Shown here: positions 23,514 to 32,886 of the stretch, piece by piece
Layout of the letters: each line of letters starts with the position of its first letter
Numbering within the stretch: the first letter of the stretch is position 1
Source of the DNA: a virus
Virus record (IMG/VR): IMGVR_UViG_3300010413_000052
Location: 1-50,026 of that record
Length of the DNA stretch: 50,026 nt
Reading direction: 5' to 3' (one strand)
Position numbers and translations under genes: made by a program
The notes under the pieces: generated by a model
Databases searched by the model: none
Seen by the model: only the letters and a program-made list of their open reading frames with translations
What the model was told of the DNA's origin: nothing

Positions 23514-24004
23514 AAGATTCTTTTGCAATAGATCCAAGTATTCGTGCTTGTGGATGGGCTCGGTTTATATATCCTACTAATTATATTTATGCCGGCCTTT
23601 GTAGATCAAAAGAAAAAAGATCAGAAGATGCAATACTTGATATTACAAATCAAATAAAAAGCGAATTACCAATTCATTTATCGCATCTCATAATTGAACG
23701 TCCTATATTATTAGAAGGTTGGACAAAAAATAGAAAAGCGCTTGAAAAATTACTTGCTTGTTATGGTGCGTTACTTACTTTAAAAGAAGATCCAACTGTT
23801 AACCTTTGGACACCTTCTGTTCCAGAATGGAAAGGACAGATTAGTAAAAATATTTCATATTTTAGAGCACTTAGAATAATAAAAAATAACTATATACAAC
23901 TTAACATTTCAAAAGGCATACCAAACAATTTATTACATAATACACAAGATGCAATTGCATTATTAACAACATATTTAGTAAGAGAAAGGATCATACATGT
24001 TTAA
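23510..24004 (+). CDS. RuvC-like Holliday junction resolvase
   Basis: The RNase H-like acidic residues appear in the RuvC order: DPSIRACG (Asp8), IIERP (Glu63) and NTQDAIAL (Asp147). The length of 164 matches RuvC. It would resolve branched DNA before packaging. It overlaps the polymerase end by 4 bases. Confidence 0.75.
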   Translation: MKDSFAIDPSIRACGWARFIYPTNYIYAGLCRSKEKRSEDAILDITNQIKSELPIHLSHLIIERPILLEGWTKNRKALEKLLACYGALLTLKEDPTVNLWTPSVPEWKGQISKNISYFRALRIIKNNYIQLNISKGIPNNLLHNTQDAIALLTTYLVRERIIHV

Positions 24005-24824
24005 ACTAGTACAAAAAACAACTACAGGGCAATGTGATGCTATGCGCTGTAAAGGAACACCAGAACAAGAATGTGAAGTTGACGGTCGAATAGTAAACCT
24101 CTGTACAAAACATGCTGCAGAGTTACAAGAAAAACCAGAGCAACCAAAACAAGACATAACACTACCAACAGGTTCACTTGAAAATATTCTTGTTCAAAAT
24201 TTAGCTGTGAAATCCGGCGCAATAGAATCACGTGAAAAACAAGCAATACAAATACATGAAATAGCTCTAGCTATACCTGTAAAAGATGTGAGCACAAGAG
24301 ATAAGGCCGATGAACTATTGAGTATGGTGCACCAAGAAGAAAAAGCACTCAAGGCCGAAGTAGCTGCAATGTACAAACCAATTAAAGACGCTGCTACAGC
24401 AACAAAAAAGCGATTAGATTCTTGGTTTGGTCCTACATTACAGTTCTACGCAGAAGCAAAAACAACGTTAAAAGAAAAGATAGGGGATTTTATTCGCCTA
24501 GAAAAAGCGAAAGAGGATGTAGCATTAGCAACTGGTGATCATGAAACAGCGGCATTATGTGCTACAGAAGCATCAGAAAATGTAAGACTTAAAAGAGAAT
24601 ATGAATATGTAATTGAAAATGATGGTATAAATCTTCCTATTCAATTCTTAACACCGAATGAAGATAGAAATCTTGAAATAGTACAATTATTGCCTCGTGA
24701 ATTATTAATACCAAACTATGATCTGATTAGTGCATTAGTAAAAGAACATGGCACACTTCTTGAAATTCCAGATGTTAGAGTCATCATGATCGAAAAAGTT
24801 CAAATGAAGGGTAAGCGCTCATAG
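23997..24824 (+). CDS. Coiled-coil protein with N-terminal zinc motif
   Basis: Residues 1-45 carry Cys/His pairs (CDAMRC, CEVDG, CTKH) like a small zinc finger. From about 75 to 180 it is a long helical region (ADELLSMVHQEEKALKAEV) found in phage proteins that accompany recombination genes, followed by an alpha/beta C-terminus. It overlaps the resolvase by 8 bases. A role in DNA processing is inferred from place only. Confidence 0.55.
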   Translation: MFKLVQKTTTGQCDAMRCKGTPEQECEVDGRIVNLCTKHAAELQEKPEQPKQDITLPTGSLENILVQNLAVKSGAIESREKQAIQIHEIALAIPVKDVSTRDKADELLSMVHQEEKALKAEVAAMYKPIKDAATATKKRLDSWFGPTLQFYAEAKTTLKEKIGDFIRLEKAKEDVALATGDHETAALCATEASENVRLKREYEYVIENDGINLPIQFLTPNEDRNLEIVQLLPRELLIPNYDLISALVKEHGTLLEIPDVRVIMIEKVQMKGKRS

Positions 24825-24848
24825 AAGAAAGGTAAAAGGTCGTAGAAC

Positions 24849-25601
24849 ATGAGAATAGGAGTATACATTAGAGGAATAACAAAAAAATATGATCCATATG
24901 AAACCGCCGAAAAACTAGCTAAACACGGTGTTTCTTTTGCCACAATCATGGTTTTTTGGCAAGAAGCTACTGCTGTAAAGAGTAGACTTACAAACTCCAA
25001 GAAACTTGCAGAATGGTCAAAAATATTTAGTGAATATGGAATTGAAACATGGATATGGGGTTATCCTTGGTGTGGTCGAGAGGTGTCTTTTGTACAACGT
25101 CTTGAATGGGCAAAAAACGAGTGCTCTGGACGATTGAGAGGCATTATTCTTGATCCAGAACTCGGCTATCAGGGTCATAAGGTAGGTCATATAGAGGCAC
25201 GTGTAGGTGCCACAAGACTCATAAATGGTGTATTGAATGTGATGGACGAATCCATGAATCTTGGTGTAACAAGTTTTGGTGCAGGTCATATTCATAAATC
25301 ATTTCCCTGGATGGAAATGTGTGCGGGTTTTGGTTCACCACAATTTTACCAAACTACTAATTTAGGACAAATTAGTAGTGGATTACGACATTGGTATGAT
25401 ACCGGGTGGAAAGAAATCTATCCATCAGTGCCACTTTTTGGTCGGAATTCTGGACAAAACTTAGAAAGGTATCTTGGAAATATTGAACTTTGTGCAAGAC
25501 AACATGATCCAAAAATTAAAATTCCAGGTTATATTTTTTGGTCTTTTCAACAATTAAATGGTGTAGAATGGAAAATTTTGAAAAAATTAGCAGACCAATA
25601 A
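24849..25601 (+). CDS. TIM-barrel hydrolase-like protein, candidate endolysin
   Basis: The layout MRIGVYIRG, ATIMVFWQE, IETWIWGYPW, GIILDPELGY, GVTSFGAGH, SPQFYQTT, GYIFWSFQ is that of an eight-strand barrel of glycoside hydrolase type, with Asp-Pro-Glu at the end of one strand as likely catalytic acids. It recalls GH25-like or related phage muramidases, but the family is not sure. No signal peptide is seen, so export would need a holin. It is the last large gene of the early block and the only lysin candidate found. Confidence 0.5.
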   Translation: MRIGVYIRGITKKYDPYETAEKLAKHGVSFATIMVFWQEATAVKSRLTNSKKLAEWSKIFSEYGIETWIWGYPWCGREVSFVQRLEWAKNECSGRLRGIILDPELGYQGHKVGHIEARVGATRLINGVLNVMDESMNLGVTSFGAGHIHKSFPWMEMCAGFGSPQFYQTTNLGQISSGLRHWYDTGWKEIYPSVPLFGRNSGQNLERYLGNIELCARQHDPKIKIPGYIFWSFQQLNGVEWKILKKLADQ

Positions 25602-25837
25602 AAATTGATCTTATAAGGCTTTTAAATACTCATATTGAATTGGCCCTAGAAACTATAGCAAGTACCTTAAATAAACCTGTACGAGAGATTGAAAAACAGT
25701 TCAGACCAATTTTGCTTTCTCTTGCAAGAAATTGTTATAGGGAACGCCGACATTTCCCACGAATACAACTCAAAACGTTTTCAGAAGAAGATATTCCGAC
25801 CAGAAAATTTTTAAGGGAAAAAAGGTGGACAAGGTAA
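25568..25837 (+). CDS. Small basic hypothetical protein
   Basis: The start MENFEKIS lies 34 bases inside the preceding gene in another frame. The 89 residues contain an HTH-like helix pair (LALETIASTLNKPVREIEKQF), so a small DNA-binding regulator is possible. The gene ends the rightward block and overlaps the leftward lipoprotein gene tail-to-tail by 27 bases. Confidence 0.5.
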   Translation: MENFEKISRPIKIDLIRLLNTHIELALETIASTLNKPVREIEKQFRPILLSLARNCYRERRHFPRIQLKTFSEEDIPTRKFLREKRWTR

Positions 25838-26377
25838 TTGTTTAGGCTTAGGTTCCCATCCTTGTACAAATTCACCTTTGTTGAAATAGGTATCTACCAC
25901 GTCACCACATTGATGTGATATAGCACATCCCCCTTCCATAAAAGCGTGCATACCATCGAACTCAAAGTGTGCCAGCATGTGTCCTATTTCATGTCCTAAA
26001 GCCGCTAAAGACGGAGGTACTTTAGCGAGAGGAGGATCTTCGTAAATTGCATACTGCCCGGCACACTTAAAATCATCTGACCTACAATTCCAATACTGTA
26101 CATCATTATAAAGTGTCTTATAATCTTTTACTATATAAACATAAAAATCTTTTATATGTTTTTGTGGACCAACACCATAACACTGCATAACTGCAAGGTA
26201 TTTGGCGTCAATCAGATTGTGATCAACCTGTACACCATTTGAAATAACTCTAATCCCAAACGGTGTGCGTTCATCTGGTTTATATTGTGTGTATGTACAA
26301 CTATACAAAAAGCTTAGGCTGAGTAGCCAAAAACCGATTAAAAGCCTGTATGTGTGTTTCATTTCCCTGAACTGCAT
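25811..26377 (-). CDS. Lipoprotein with HExxH metallopeptidase motif
   Basis: A hydrophobic N-terminus (LLIGFWLLSLSFLYSC) ends in a lipobox with Cys27, so the protein should be a lipoprotein. Residues 129-137 read HEIGHMLAH, the zinc-binding HExxHxxxH of metallopeptidases, followed by a Glu-containing GG turn. Six more Cys suggest disulfides outside the cytoplasm. The start MQFREM has AAAGGTAGG upstream. It is the last late gene. It may cut envelope proteins during lysis or alter the surface of the infected cell; both are inference. Confidence 0.7.
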   Translation of the reverse strand: MQFREMKHTYRLLIGFWLLSLSFLYSCTYTQYKPDERTPFGIRVISNGVQVDHNLIDAKYLAVMQCYGVGPQKHIKDFYVYIVKDYKTLYNDVQYWNCRSDDFKCAGQYAIYEDPPLAKVPPSLAALGHEIGHMLAHFEFDGMHAFMEGGCAISHQCGDVVDTYFNKGEFVQGWEPKPKQLPCPPFFP

Positions 26378-26504
26378 TAAAACCTACCTTTACCCACGGT
26401 ACATAATCTTCACCGTATTGCACTTGTTTAAAAAAGATCCACAAAGTATCTGTATGTTGTATTTTAAACTTACCATATCTTTCATCTGTATAAAAAAATT
26501 CCAT
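26301..26504 (-). CDS. Small protein overlapping the lipoprotein gene
   Basis: ATG 26504 follows a good AAAGGAG site. The 67 residues are aromatic-rich and mixed (FYTDERYGKFKIQHTDTLW). Its last 77 bases are also the start of the metallopeptidase gene in another frame, an unusually long overlap in which both starts have ribosome sites. Function unknown. Confidence 0.55.
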   Translation of the reverse strand: MEFFYTDERYGKFKIQHTDTLWIFFKQVQYGEDYVPWVKVGFNAVQGNETHIQAFNRFLATQPKLFV

Positions 26505-26507
26505 TTT

Positions 26508-26654
26508 TCAGCTCCTTTTCGGTGGTGCTAATGTGGGTTTTGTATGTGGTTCTAAGAACTTATCTATAAGTCGTTCTATTTTATAGATAAGCTCTTTTTG
26601 CACAGGTTGTCCAAACTCATTTGGCGGCAATATTGTTTCTTTAGGTTTTCTCAT
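26508..26654 (-). CDS. 48-residue Pro-rich microprotein
   Basis: The frame encodes MRKPKETILPPNEFGQ, a helix, and a Pro-rich basic end. It stops 3 bases before the next ATG and contains that gene's ribosome site. Its own site is weak (TAAAG). Function unknown. Confidence 0.45.
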   Translation of the reverse strand: MRKPKETILPPNEFGQPVQKELIYKIERLIDKFLEPHTKPTLAPPKRS

Positions 26655-26679
26655 ACTTTAATTATTACCACAAAATTAA

Positions 26680-26814
26680 TTACTTTACAATACCATTATC
26701 ACAAAATTGCAAATTTAAACCAATCTCATTAAAGTCCTTTTTTTCTCTTATTTCATAAGATAGGTAACATGAACTTACAAAAGAACACAATATTATACTT
26801 ATAATTAATTTCAT
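26680..26814 (-). CDS. 44-residue lipoprotein
   Basis: MKLIISIILCSFVSSC is a short signal sequence with a lipobox (VSSC), after which 28 polar residues follow. AAGGAG precedes the ATG. The size and type match small outer-membrane lipoproteins such as Rz1-type spanin subunits or superinfection-exclusion lipoproteins. It is separate from the other spanin-like pair at 42806-43418. Confidence 0.6.
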   Translation of the reverse strand: MKLIISIILCSFVSSCYLSYEIREKKDFNEIGLNLQFCDNGIVK

Positions 26815-26856
26815 GACATGCTCCTTTTTATTTTTAAGCATATCATATTATAATAA

Positions 26857-27531
26857 CTAAACAAGTGTTTTTATTATTTTAACAGCTGCAACTTTGTCTT
26901 GATTGGTTGCACCATCATTGCCAGCTTTTATAATAGCCATATAACAACGTGTATCTGTTGTAGGTGTTAAACCAGATACAGTGTCTATCAAAGTATCTAA
27001 TGTTGTCCCACCATTATCATAATCGACAGATCCAATTAATGTTAAACTATTCCATTGGTATGAGTAAATTCCAAGACTCACTCTATCTGCTCCGGATCTT
27101 GCTGCACCTGGAACAACCTGAACCTCAACTTGTAAATTTATTTCTACGTTTAATGGTATGTTTATTGGAAAGTATAAATTACCATTATTTTGTGTTGATA
27201 CCCATGGCGTTGAGCTACTTAGATTAAATTCCCATGCTTGTTCTGGTGTTGCACCAACATTGGATTCAGGTAGACCAGAGCATATAGGGATAACCTGTTC
27301 ACCAGGTATAAGTTTTAATGCATTTAATATCTGTGACGCAGTATAAACCTCTACCGAGTCATCTGGTGTTGCACCAACATCACTTAAAAGTGCCTGAATA
27401 AAACCCATATAATCAGTCATTGTTTCAGCAATAATTGCCGTACCGTCTGTTTCACCAGGACCAGAACAATCCTGAGCTATTACACTTGGAAAACTTCCAG
27501 AACTATTTGGTATATCCGCGAAATCTTTCAT
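26857..27531 (-). CDS. Tail fibre-like protein
   Basis: The N-terminal pattern ETDGTAIIAETMTDYMGFIQALL followed by ASQILNAL in shorter form is common at the start of phage tail-fibre and side-fibre proteins. The C-terminal half is beta-rich with Gly/Thr/Asp. AAGGAG lies before the ATG. It follows the gp48-like gene, where Mu has its fibre gene S. No host specificity can be read. The residues quoted are an outline of the longer region at about 28-68. Confidence 0.6.
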   Translation of the reverse strand: MKDFADIPNSSGSFPSVIAQDCSGPGETDGTAIIAETMTDYMGFIQALLSDVGATPDDSVEVYTASQILNALKLIPGEQVIPICSGLPESNVGATPEQAWEFNLSSSTPWVSTQNNGNLYFPINIPLNVEINLQVEVQVVPGAARSGADRVSLGIYSYQWNSLTLIGSVDYDNGGTTLDTLIDTVSGLTPTTDTRCYMAIIKAGNDGATNQDKVAAVKIIKTLV

Positions 27532-27545
27532 TTTTTATTTGCTCC

Positions 27546-29168
27546 TTATCTTGAAACTAAAGAATAAATAGATGATTCCGATCCTTGTTGTCCAAGATCA
27601 GACCATGTTAGTCCACGATCAATTGATTTTAATATTTTACCATGTGTAGAAGTACCAGCGAAACAAACATTTTCTCTTGAAGTATAAGTTAGACTTCTAA
27701 TTACTGTTTCACCTGCTTGTTGTCCAAGACTTTCCCATGTTAAGCCATAATTAATTGATCTAAGAATTAAACCACCATTTCCTGTACCAGCCAAACAAAC
27801 ACCGTTTCCTATATGCAATAAACAATAAATAGCAGTTTGAGAATATTGTTGTCCTAAATCAGACCATGTTAATCCATAATCAACAGATCTAAAAATTTTA
27901 CCGGAATTATAAGTACCTGCTAAACAAATTCCAGATCCTAAATAACATAAAGCATATACTTGAGTTTCAGAATCTAATTGTTGAATTTCTGACCACGTTA
28001 ATCCATAATCTATCGATCTAAAAATTTTACCATTAGATCCAGATCCAGCTAAACATATCCCAGAACCCGCATATGCAAAACATCTAATTGATATTTCACT
28101 TTCCTGTTGTCCGAGATTTGACCATGTTAATCCATAATCTATTGATCTAAGGATTAATCCGCTAGATTGTGTACCAGCTAAACAAACACCATTTCCTATG
28201 TGTATTAAAGAGAGAATAGAAGTTTGTGAATATTGTTGATCTAAATCAGACCATGTTAATCCATAATCAACAGATCTAAAAATATGTCCACCAGTAGAAG
28301 TACCAGACAAAAAAATTCCAGATCCCAAATAAATTAAAGATAAAATGTATGTTTCAGATCCCTGTTGTCCTAAATCTGTTATAGTTGTACCATAGTCAAT
28401 AGATCTAAAAATATGCCCACCAGTAGAAGATCCAGCAAGCAAGGTTGATAATTGATCTACTAATACACACCAAGTAAATGCAGGTTTATATTTTAAAATA
28501 AGATTTTTTAATTGTGTTATTCTCTGTTCGTCTACAATTAAAGCATCTACAACAGGCGAAGAAGGCCATCCAGAAGATGCACTACCCACCCAAAAAACAT
28601 ATCTCCAAGCCCAGTGTGCGTTAATTTCTGTCGGTATTAAGTACGTTTTTAGTGTTTTAGTTACATTTAAATAATATCCAGAATATGCTCTACTATGCCC
28701 AGCAAAAGCAATACTTGAATTCGCAGCTAAATAATATGCAGGACTTTGATCAGTATATATTTTACCATTAACAACAAGTTCAGAATCTATACCGTCAGAG
28801 ATATCTACATCATCTGGATCAACTACAGGATTGTTTTCAATCACAATTGCATCTTCAAATCCTGCATTAATTAAAGCATTTTGTAAGTGTTCCCATGAAG
28901 CTGTAGTAGGACGTTGATAAACAATATGCGCTAACATCTGCCTACGGACAGATTCAGATAATGAAGAATTTGGTATAATACCATATTCACGTTCTAAATC
29001 TGAAAGATTACCTGTACGTCTTGGATCTCTAATATATGCAATAAGTTGAATTTGATCATATATGCTCTGATAATCTTCTGCTAATCCATCTAAAAGTTTA
29101 GAAAAATCACCTTCTTGATCAATATCTGTAGGCCAAAGTGTTTCTAATAATGTTTTAAAATCAAACAT
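27546..29168 (-). CDS. Mu gp48-like baseplate protein fused to a seven-repeat propeller
   Basis: Residues 1-150 match the gp48/YmfQ type of baseplate protein (LLETLWPTDIDQEG, DPRRTGNLSDLEREYG, RRQMLAHIVY). From about 250 there are seven repeats of ~43 residues with Asp-box-like cores (RSIDYGLTWSDLGQQ), a number that would close a seven-bladed beta-propeller. Such a domain at the tip of the tail is a good receptor-binding candidate. A very similar seven-repeat array lies at 43658-44683. Confidence 0.75.
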   Translation of the reverse strand: MFDFKTLLETLWPTDIDQEGDFSKLLDGLAEDYQSIYDQIQLIAYIRDPRRTGNLSDLEREYGIIPNSSLSESVRRQMLAHIVYQRPTTASWEHLQNALINAGFEDAIVIENNPVVDPDDVDISDGIDSELVVNGKIYTDQSPAYYLAANSSIAFAGHSRAYSGYYLNVTKTLKTYLIPTEINAHWAWRYVFWVGSASSGWPSSPVVDALIVDEQRITQLKNLILKYKPAFTWCVLVDQLSTLLAGSSTGGHIFRSIDYGTTITDLGQQGSETYILSLIYLGSGIFLSGTSTGGHIFRSVDYGLTWSDLDQQYSQTSILSLIHIGNGVCLAGTQSSGLILRSIDYGLTWSNLGQQESEISIRCFAYAGSGICLAGSGSNGKIFRSIDYGLTWSEIQQLDSETQVYALCYLGSGICLAGTYNSGKIFRSVDYGLTWSDLGQQYSQTAIYCLLHIGNGVCLAGTGNGGLILRSINYGLTWESLGQQAGETVIRSLTYTSRENVCFAGTSTHGKILKSIDRGLTWSDLGQQGSESSIYSLVSR

Positions 29169-30738
29169 ATGTTATTAATCCTAGTTTAGCTAATTCACCT
29201 TCACCTAAACTATAAGAAGCTAAAAATATACCTTCTTCAACACCAATACCAATTCCTGCACAAGTTGCACCATAACTGTCTAAAACATCCTGTACAACTT
29301 TTGAGATAAGGGGATCTGTAATCTGATCGGCTTGACTCGATTGAGAGTCAAGGCCTTGAATATATGGAGTTGCGTTTCTAAGATATGCATCTACATCTGT
29401 ATCTAGATCTGCTTTTGCTTGTGTTTCAAGTTCAGATACAATATCTAAACCACGTATTTCGAGGTAAATAGGTGTACGAATAATTGGCTCAACAAAAAGA
29501 TTATCATCTATTAATCCAAGACTAGGCCGTGCAATACCTGTAACTTGATCTTCTGTTAAATAGTCTCTTACGTCTGAAAGAAGTGAAGTAGTTGGTATAC
29601 CATCTGCTTGTACACTTGAATCACACTCACAATATACAGTTACATGTCCGGGATACTCAGTCTGAAGAATTTCAAAATCATCAAATTCACAATATGTACT
29701 GCTTGTACTTGTTACCGCCACAAGACGTATTGTTGTATCATGTGATGCACTTTGCCCGACCAACACAGTAATATTAATTTCTTGCCAACTTGTACTTGTT
29801 GTACCAGTCCATACGTTTATTGTTCCAATCCTAATTTGTGGGTATGCAGTACCATCCCCTCTCGCCCATCCTGTTATAGTATATTCATTATATAGTTTTA
29901 TACAATTTTGATATCCATACGGATCTGATGTACCATTATATGTTACTCTTAAAATTTGTGTTCCCTCATGCGGTGTACCTGTTTGCTTGGATAATGTTGC
30001 GTTATTTCCTACTGTCCAATTTGTAACACCAGATTCTTCCATATCCCAATCAACAAAATCCACACTTTGACGTACAGGAGTACCAGAATAAGGGAAAGCG
30101 CGGGTTATATTTGGCGTTTCCTGAGCCCAATTTCTAAAGTCTGCTAAATTGCTTCCCCCTCCTGTTGTCTGAATTTCATCTAAAACTTGACGCCTATAAA
30201 CCTCAATATCTTCTTGATCAATACCTTCTACAGAAATTGATGCAACTACAGCAGAATTATCTATACCAGAAATAGGACTAGATAAAGTGAGTGTATCAGA
30301 AACAGCTAAATTTCCATCTACGCCAGCCAAATAACAAGTCACGGTAGGAGCTGCAGTGCCACCAGAAATAGTAACAAGCGCTTGTGTATAATAGAGCAGT
30401 CCAGTTGAATCCCCTATAAATACCGTTTCTGCAGGTATATCAATACCATTTGTACCTGTACAAGTAAGGACTAATTCAGCTGCTACAGCTCCTTGACGTG
30501 TAACACCATATTCCTCACCTATAAGTTCCAAATCTTCCTCTGTAGCTGTCAAGGCAAGGTTTTGGAGTTGACGTTCAGCTGCTAATTTATAAAGACCTAA
30601 AACAATTGTGGCTTGTACATATGCCTGAATACGTAGGTATGATTTAGGTGTAATAGGAGCGTCTTGTCCAAGTGAGGTTTCATAATTTGAAACTGCTGCG
30701 TCAACAAGATCCTGAAAAGTTGGAATTGTTAAACTCAT
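29161..30738 (-). CDS. Baseplate J-like protein (Mu gp47 type) with inserted beta-sandwich
   Basis: The ends match baseplate J/gp47: IPTFQDLVDAAVSNYE at the start, DLELIGEEYGVTRQGA, AETVFIGDSTG, and a C-terminal GIGVEEGIF region. Between about 225 and 360 lies an extra beta-rich domain (WDMEESGVTNWTVGN to CEFDDFEIL) with the look of a carbohydrate-binding module. Gp47-type proteins form the baseplate wedge. The insertion is unusual and may help surface contact. It overlaps both neighbours by 4-8 bases. Confidence 0.8.
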   Translation of the reverse strand: MSLTIPTFQDLVDAAVSNYETSLGQDAPITPKSYLRIQAYVQATIVLGLYKLAAERQLQNLALTATEEDLELIGEEYGVTRQGAVAAELVLTCTGTNGIDIPAETVFIGDSTGLLYYTQALVTISGGTAAPTVTCYLAGVDGNLAVSDTLTLSSPISGIDNSAVVASISVEGIDQEDIEVYRRQVLDEIQTTGGGSNLADFRNWAQETPNITRAFPYSGTPVRQSVDFVDWDMEESGVTNWTVGNNATLSKQTGTPHEGTQILRVTYNGTSDPYGYQNCIKLYNEYTITGWARGDGTAYPQIRIGTINVWTGTTSTSWQEINITVLVGQSASHDTTIRLVAVTSTSSTYCEFDDFEILQTEYPGHVTVYCECDSSVQADGIPTTSLLSDVRDYLTEDQVTGIARPSLGLIDDNLFVEPIIRTPIYLEIRGLDIVSELETQAKADLDTDVDAYLRNATPYIQGLDSQSSQADQITDPLISKVVQDVLDSYGATCAGIGIGVEEGIFLASYSLGEGELAKLGLITYV

Positions 30739-31178
30739 AATTTTGTAACCTCACTTAATTGTATTTTCCAATTCAAACCGTATTTTGTTGCAAGAATAGC
30801 AATTGCGGTTTTGCCTGGTGGTTTTACTAATATTAAAGCCTGAACAGTCTTGCCTTCTGGATTACGTAATCTAACATCTACTTCAGAGGCAATGTTTTCA
30901 TCGATCATCCATTGAAGCGCTTTTAATCCAATACTTCTTGCTTTATTAAGGTTAGAAATAGTAATAGGATTATCATTTATAAAAGAAATAAAATCTGAAC
31001 CTATATGCTGAACATCTTCTTCAATAACAGCATTCATAAACCAAGGTTCAGGAAAAAGAGATAAAATAACAGAATTTGTTAGACCATTATCAAGTTTAGG
31101 TTGACCACCTAAAAAAGTAAGATCCATTCCGTTACCAGAAACAGAAATAAGCGGATCACCTTGATAAATGCTTGTCAT
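30735..31178 (-). CDS. Mu gp46-like baseplate protein
   Basis: The pattern DLTFLGGQPKLDNGLTNSVILSLF in outline, followed by RSIGLKALQWMIDENIASEVD, fits the gp46 family (homologous to T4 gp25-like wedge parts). Position between the gp45-like and gp47-like genes supports it. 147 residues is the usual length. The first motif lies at about residues 18-41. Confidence 0.75.
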   Translation of the reverse strand: MTSIYQGDPLISVSGNGMDLTFLGGQPKLDNGLTNSVILSLFPEPWFMNAVIEEDVQHIGSDFISFINDNPITISNLNKARSIGLKALQWMIDENIASEVDVRLRNPEGKTVQALILVKPPGKTAIAILATKYGLNWKIQLSEVTKL

Positions 31179-31702
31179 TACTCATCTGCTTTCAAATTTG
31201 AAGAAGAGACATCTGTCTCACTTATACCTGCTGACCATGCTGTTTTTAAAGCTGCACCACCATCATTTGCAACAGGTGTCCACGAACTAAACACATTATT
31301 TATAAAATCTAAAGCTGTTTTTACTTTATTTGCTAAAGCAACAAATTGATCACCACCACCTATTTCTACAATACCCGTGTTTCTTAAATAGATACTAGAT
31401 ACAATGTTATTACTACTATCTACAGCATATATCTTCTTTTCACCAGGATCTAAAGTTTCATCAATATCAACAAGATCATTAATTGCAATTGCTAGTTTCC
31501 AACTTGGGTTTAATTCTAAAACTAAAACTGTTGTATCATCTAATGGATTTGTCTGTTCACCGTTTTGATTTATGTGTTCAATAGACTGTACATCATTAGC
31601 TTCCGATAACTCGACAGATAGCATACGAGATTCGTTTTCACTATCACGATTTTCAATAATCTCACGCCCAACTACTGTTCCTATGCTTACATTTATTGCC
31701 AT
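31178..31702 (-). CDS. Mu gp45-like baseplate spike protein
   Basis: This 174-residue beta-rich protein lies where Mu carries gp45, the central spike. It has an OB-like start and a late GIVEIGGGDQFVALANKV segment, typical of the switch from spike to C-terminal helix in this family. Overlaps the next genes by one base. The role is inferred from order and pattern. Confidence 0.6.
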   Translation of the reverse strand: MAINVSIGTVVGREIIENRDSENESRMLSVELSEANDVQSIEHINQNGEQTNPLDDTTVLVLELNPSWKLAIAINDLVDIDETLDPGEKKIYAVDSSNNIVSSIYLRNTGIVEIGGGDQFVALANKVKTALDFINNVFSSWTPVANDGGAALKTAWSAGISETDVSSSNLKADE

Positions 31703-32886
31703 TATAACCCTAAGCTTTTCAAAAGACCACCATTATCACTACCAAAAACATAAGGTATTTCTTCACCAGTATACGCTTGTGGTGGTACTAACATAAGAGA
31801 ACAAGTTGCGCCATTATCATCTAACGTATATTCAACAGACTTGATCAAAAAATCAAAACCTTTTCCTAACCAAACATCTTCATTTTTTAAAGTAACAAGT
31901 GTATTTTCCCTATAAAGATTATCACTTCCTTGTGGATACCAACCGATTCGAGGTACACGTATCGTTAACGCTTCTGCCCATCTTTTAGACCGTTCCCATT
32001 CTGCAGTTTTGCCTACTTCATCAATGTTCACATTATCTGCTCTTATGGTTGTTTGTCTTGTTATTGGTACAATTGCATCATCATATGCTTCTGCTATTTT
32101 TGTAAGCTGTACTGTTTTATAATTATCAACTAGTTTGCTGCCTATTTTTCTTTTCTTTTTTACTCTCTTCTTTAATTTTTCTGTCTTCTTTACTCTTACA
32201 GGTGTAGTTGAAACAATACGGTAAACAGCATATAATTGCCTACCATCATATTTTGTTTTTACGTTTGTTACATTTTCAATAACTTCAACAGGCTTACTAT
32301 CTGTATTTGCTTTAGTAAAAAGGACTTCACCTTTTTCATTTGATGTAATAAGAATTCCAAATTGGTTTGATATCTCATTAAGAAAATTAAAAATAGTCTG
32401 TTGCTTATCAATACACACTCTATCAAGAAAATGTGAACCAAGATCAGAATCATAATTTACAACAAGTCCAAGATCACTTATTATTTCTTCTGCGAGTTGT
32501 TGTAAACTAATCATCTTGTATTCGTATGGTGGATACTTTGTACTATCTATAATATCACAAGCTGGGCTGAAAACACCTATCGTTAAAAATTTCTCTTCGC
32601 TTGTTATTTCAGCTTCTACTGAATATACCACACCAGTAATAACAAGTTCACCACCTAAATAAACTTGTGCATCAGCATAATCAAAAGGTATAATCTTTTC
32701 CTTAGCTTTATCTGTTAACACTATAGTAGCACTACAACCGTCAGCACAATTATCAATACTTCTAAACACCTTACCACTTACAACAGGGAATTCTTCTTTA
32801 TCTATTACCAAAGTAAAATCTTTTTTATCTTTCCCAGATAAACCAGGTATTAAACCACCTACAGCTTTTTTTATATCGTCGAACAC
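31702..32886 (-). CDS. Mu gp44/gpP-like baseplate hub protein
   Basis: The N-terminal DFTLVIDKEEFPVVSG and later YKMISLQQLAEEIISDLGL and IFNFLNEISNQFGILITS match the hub proteins of Mu (gp44) and the T4 gp27 type. Length 394. A Lys-rich loop (KKTEKLKKRVKKKRK) is in the middle. It lies directly after the gpN-like gene as in Mu. Confidence 0.72.
   Translation of the reverse strand: MFDDIKKAVGGLIPGLSGKDKKDFTLVIDKEEFPVVSGKVFRSIDNCADGCSATIVLTDKAKEKIIPFDYADAQVYLGGELVITGVVYSVEAEITSEEKFLTIGVFSPACDIIDSTKYPPYEYKMISLQQLAEEIISDLGLVVNYDSDLGSHFLDRVCIDKQQTIFNFLNEISNQFGILITSNEKGEVLFTKANTDSKPVEVIENVTNVKTKYDGRQLYAVYRIVSTTPVRVKKTEKLKKRVKKKRKIGSKLVDNYKTVQLTKIAEAYDDAIVPITRQTTIRADNVNIDEVGKTAEWERSKRWAEALTIRVPRIGWYPQGSDNLYRENTLVTLKNEDVWLGKGFDFLIKSVEYTLDDNGATCSLMLVPPQAYTGEEIPYVFGSDNGGLLKSLGL

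Noticed and set aside
11296-24004. Z-genome (2-aminoadenine) pathway
   Set aside because: An adenylosuccinate-synthetase-like PurZ of ~350 residues is not present in any frame, so the key gene is missing.
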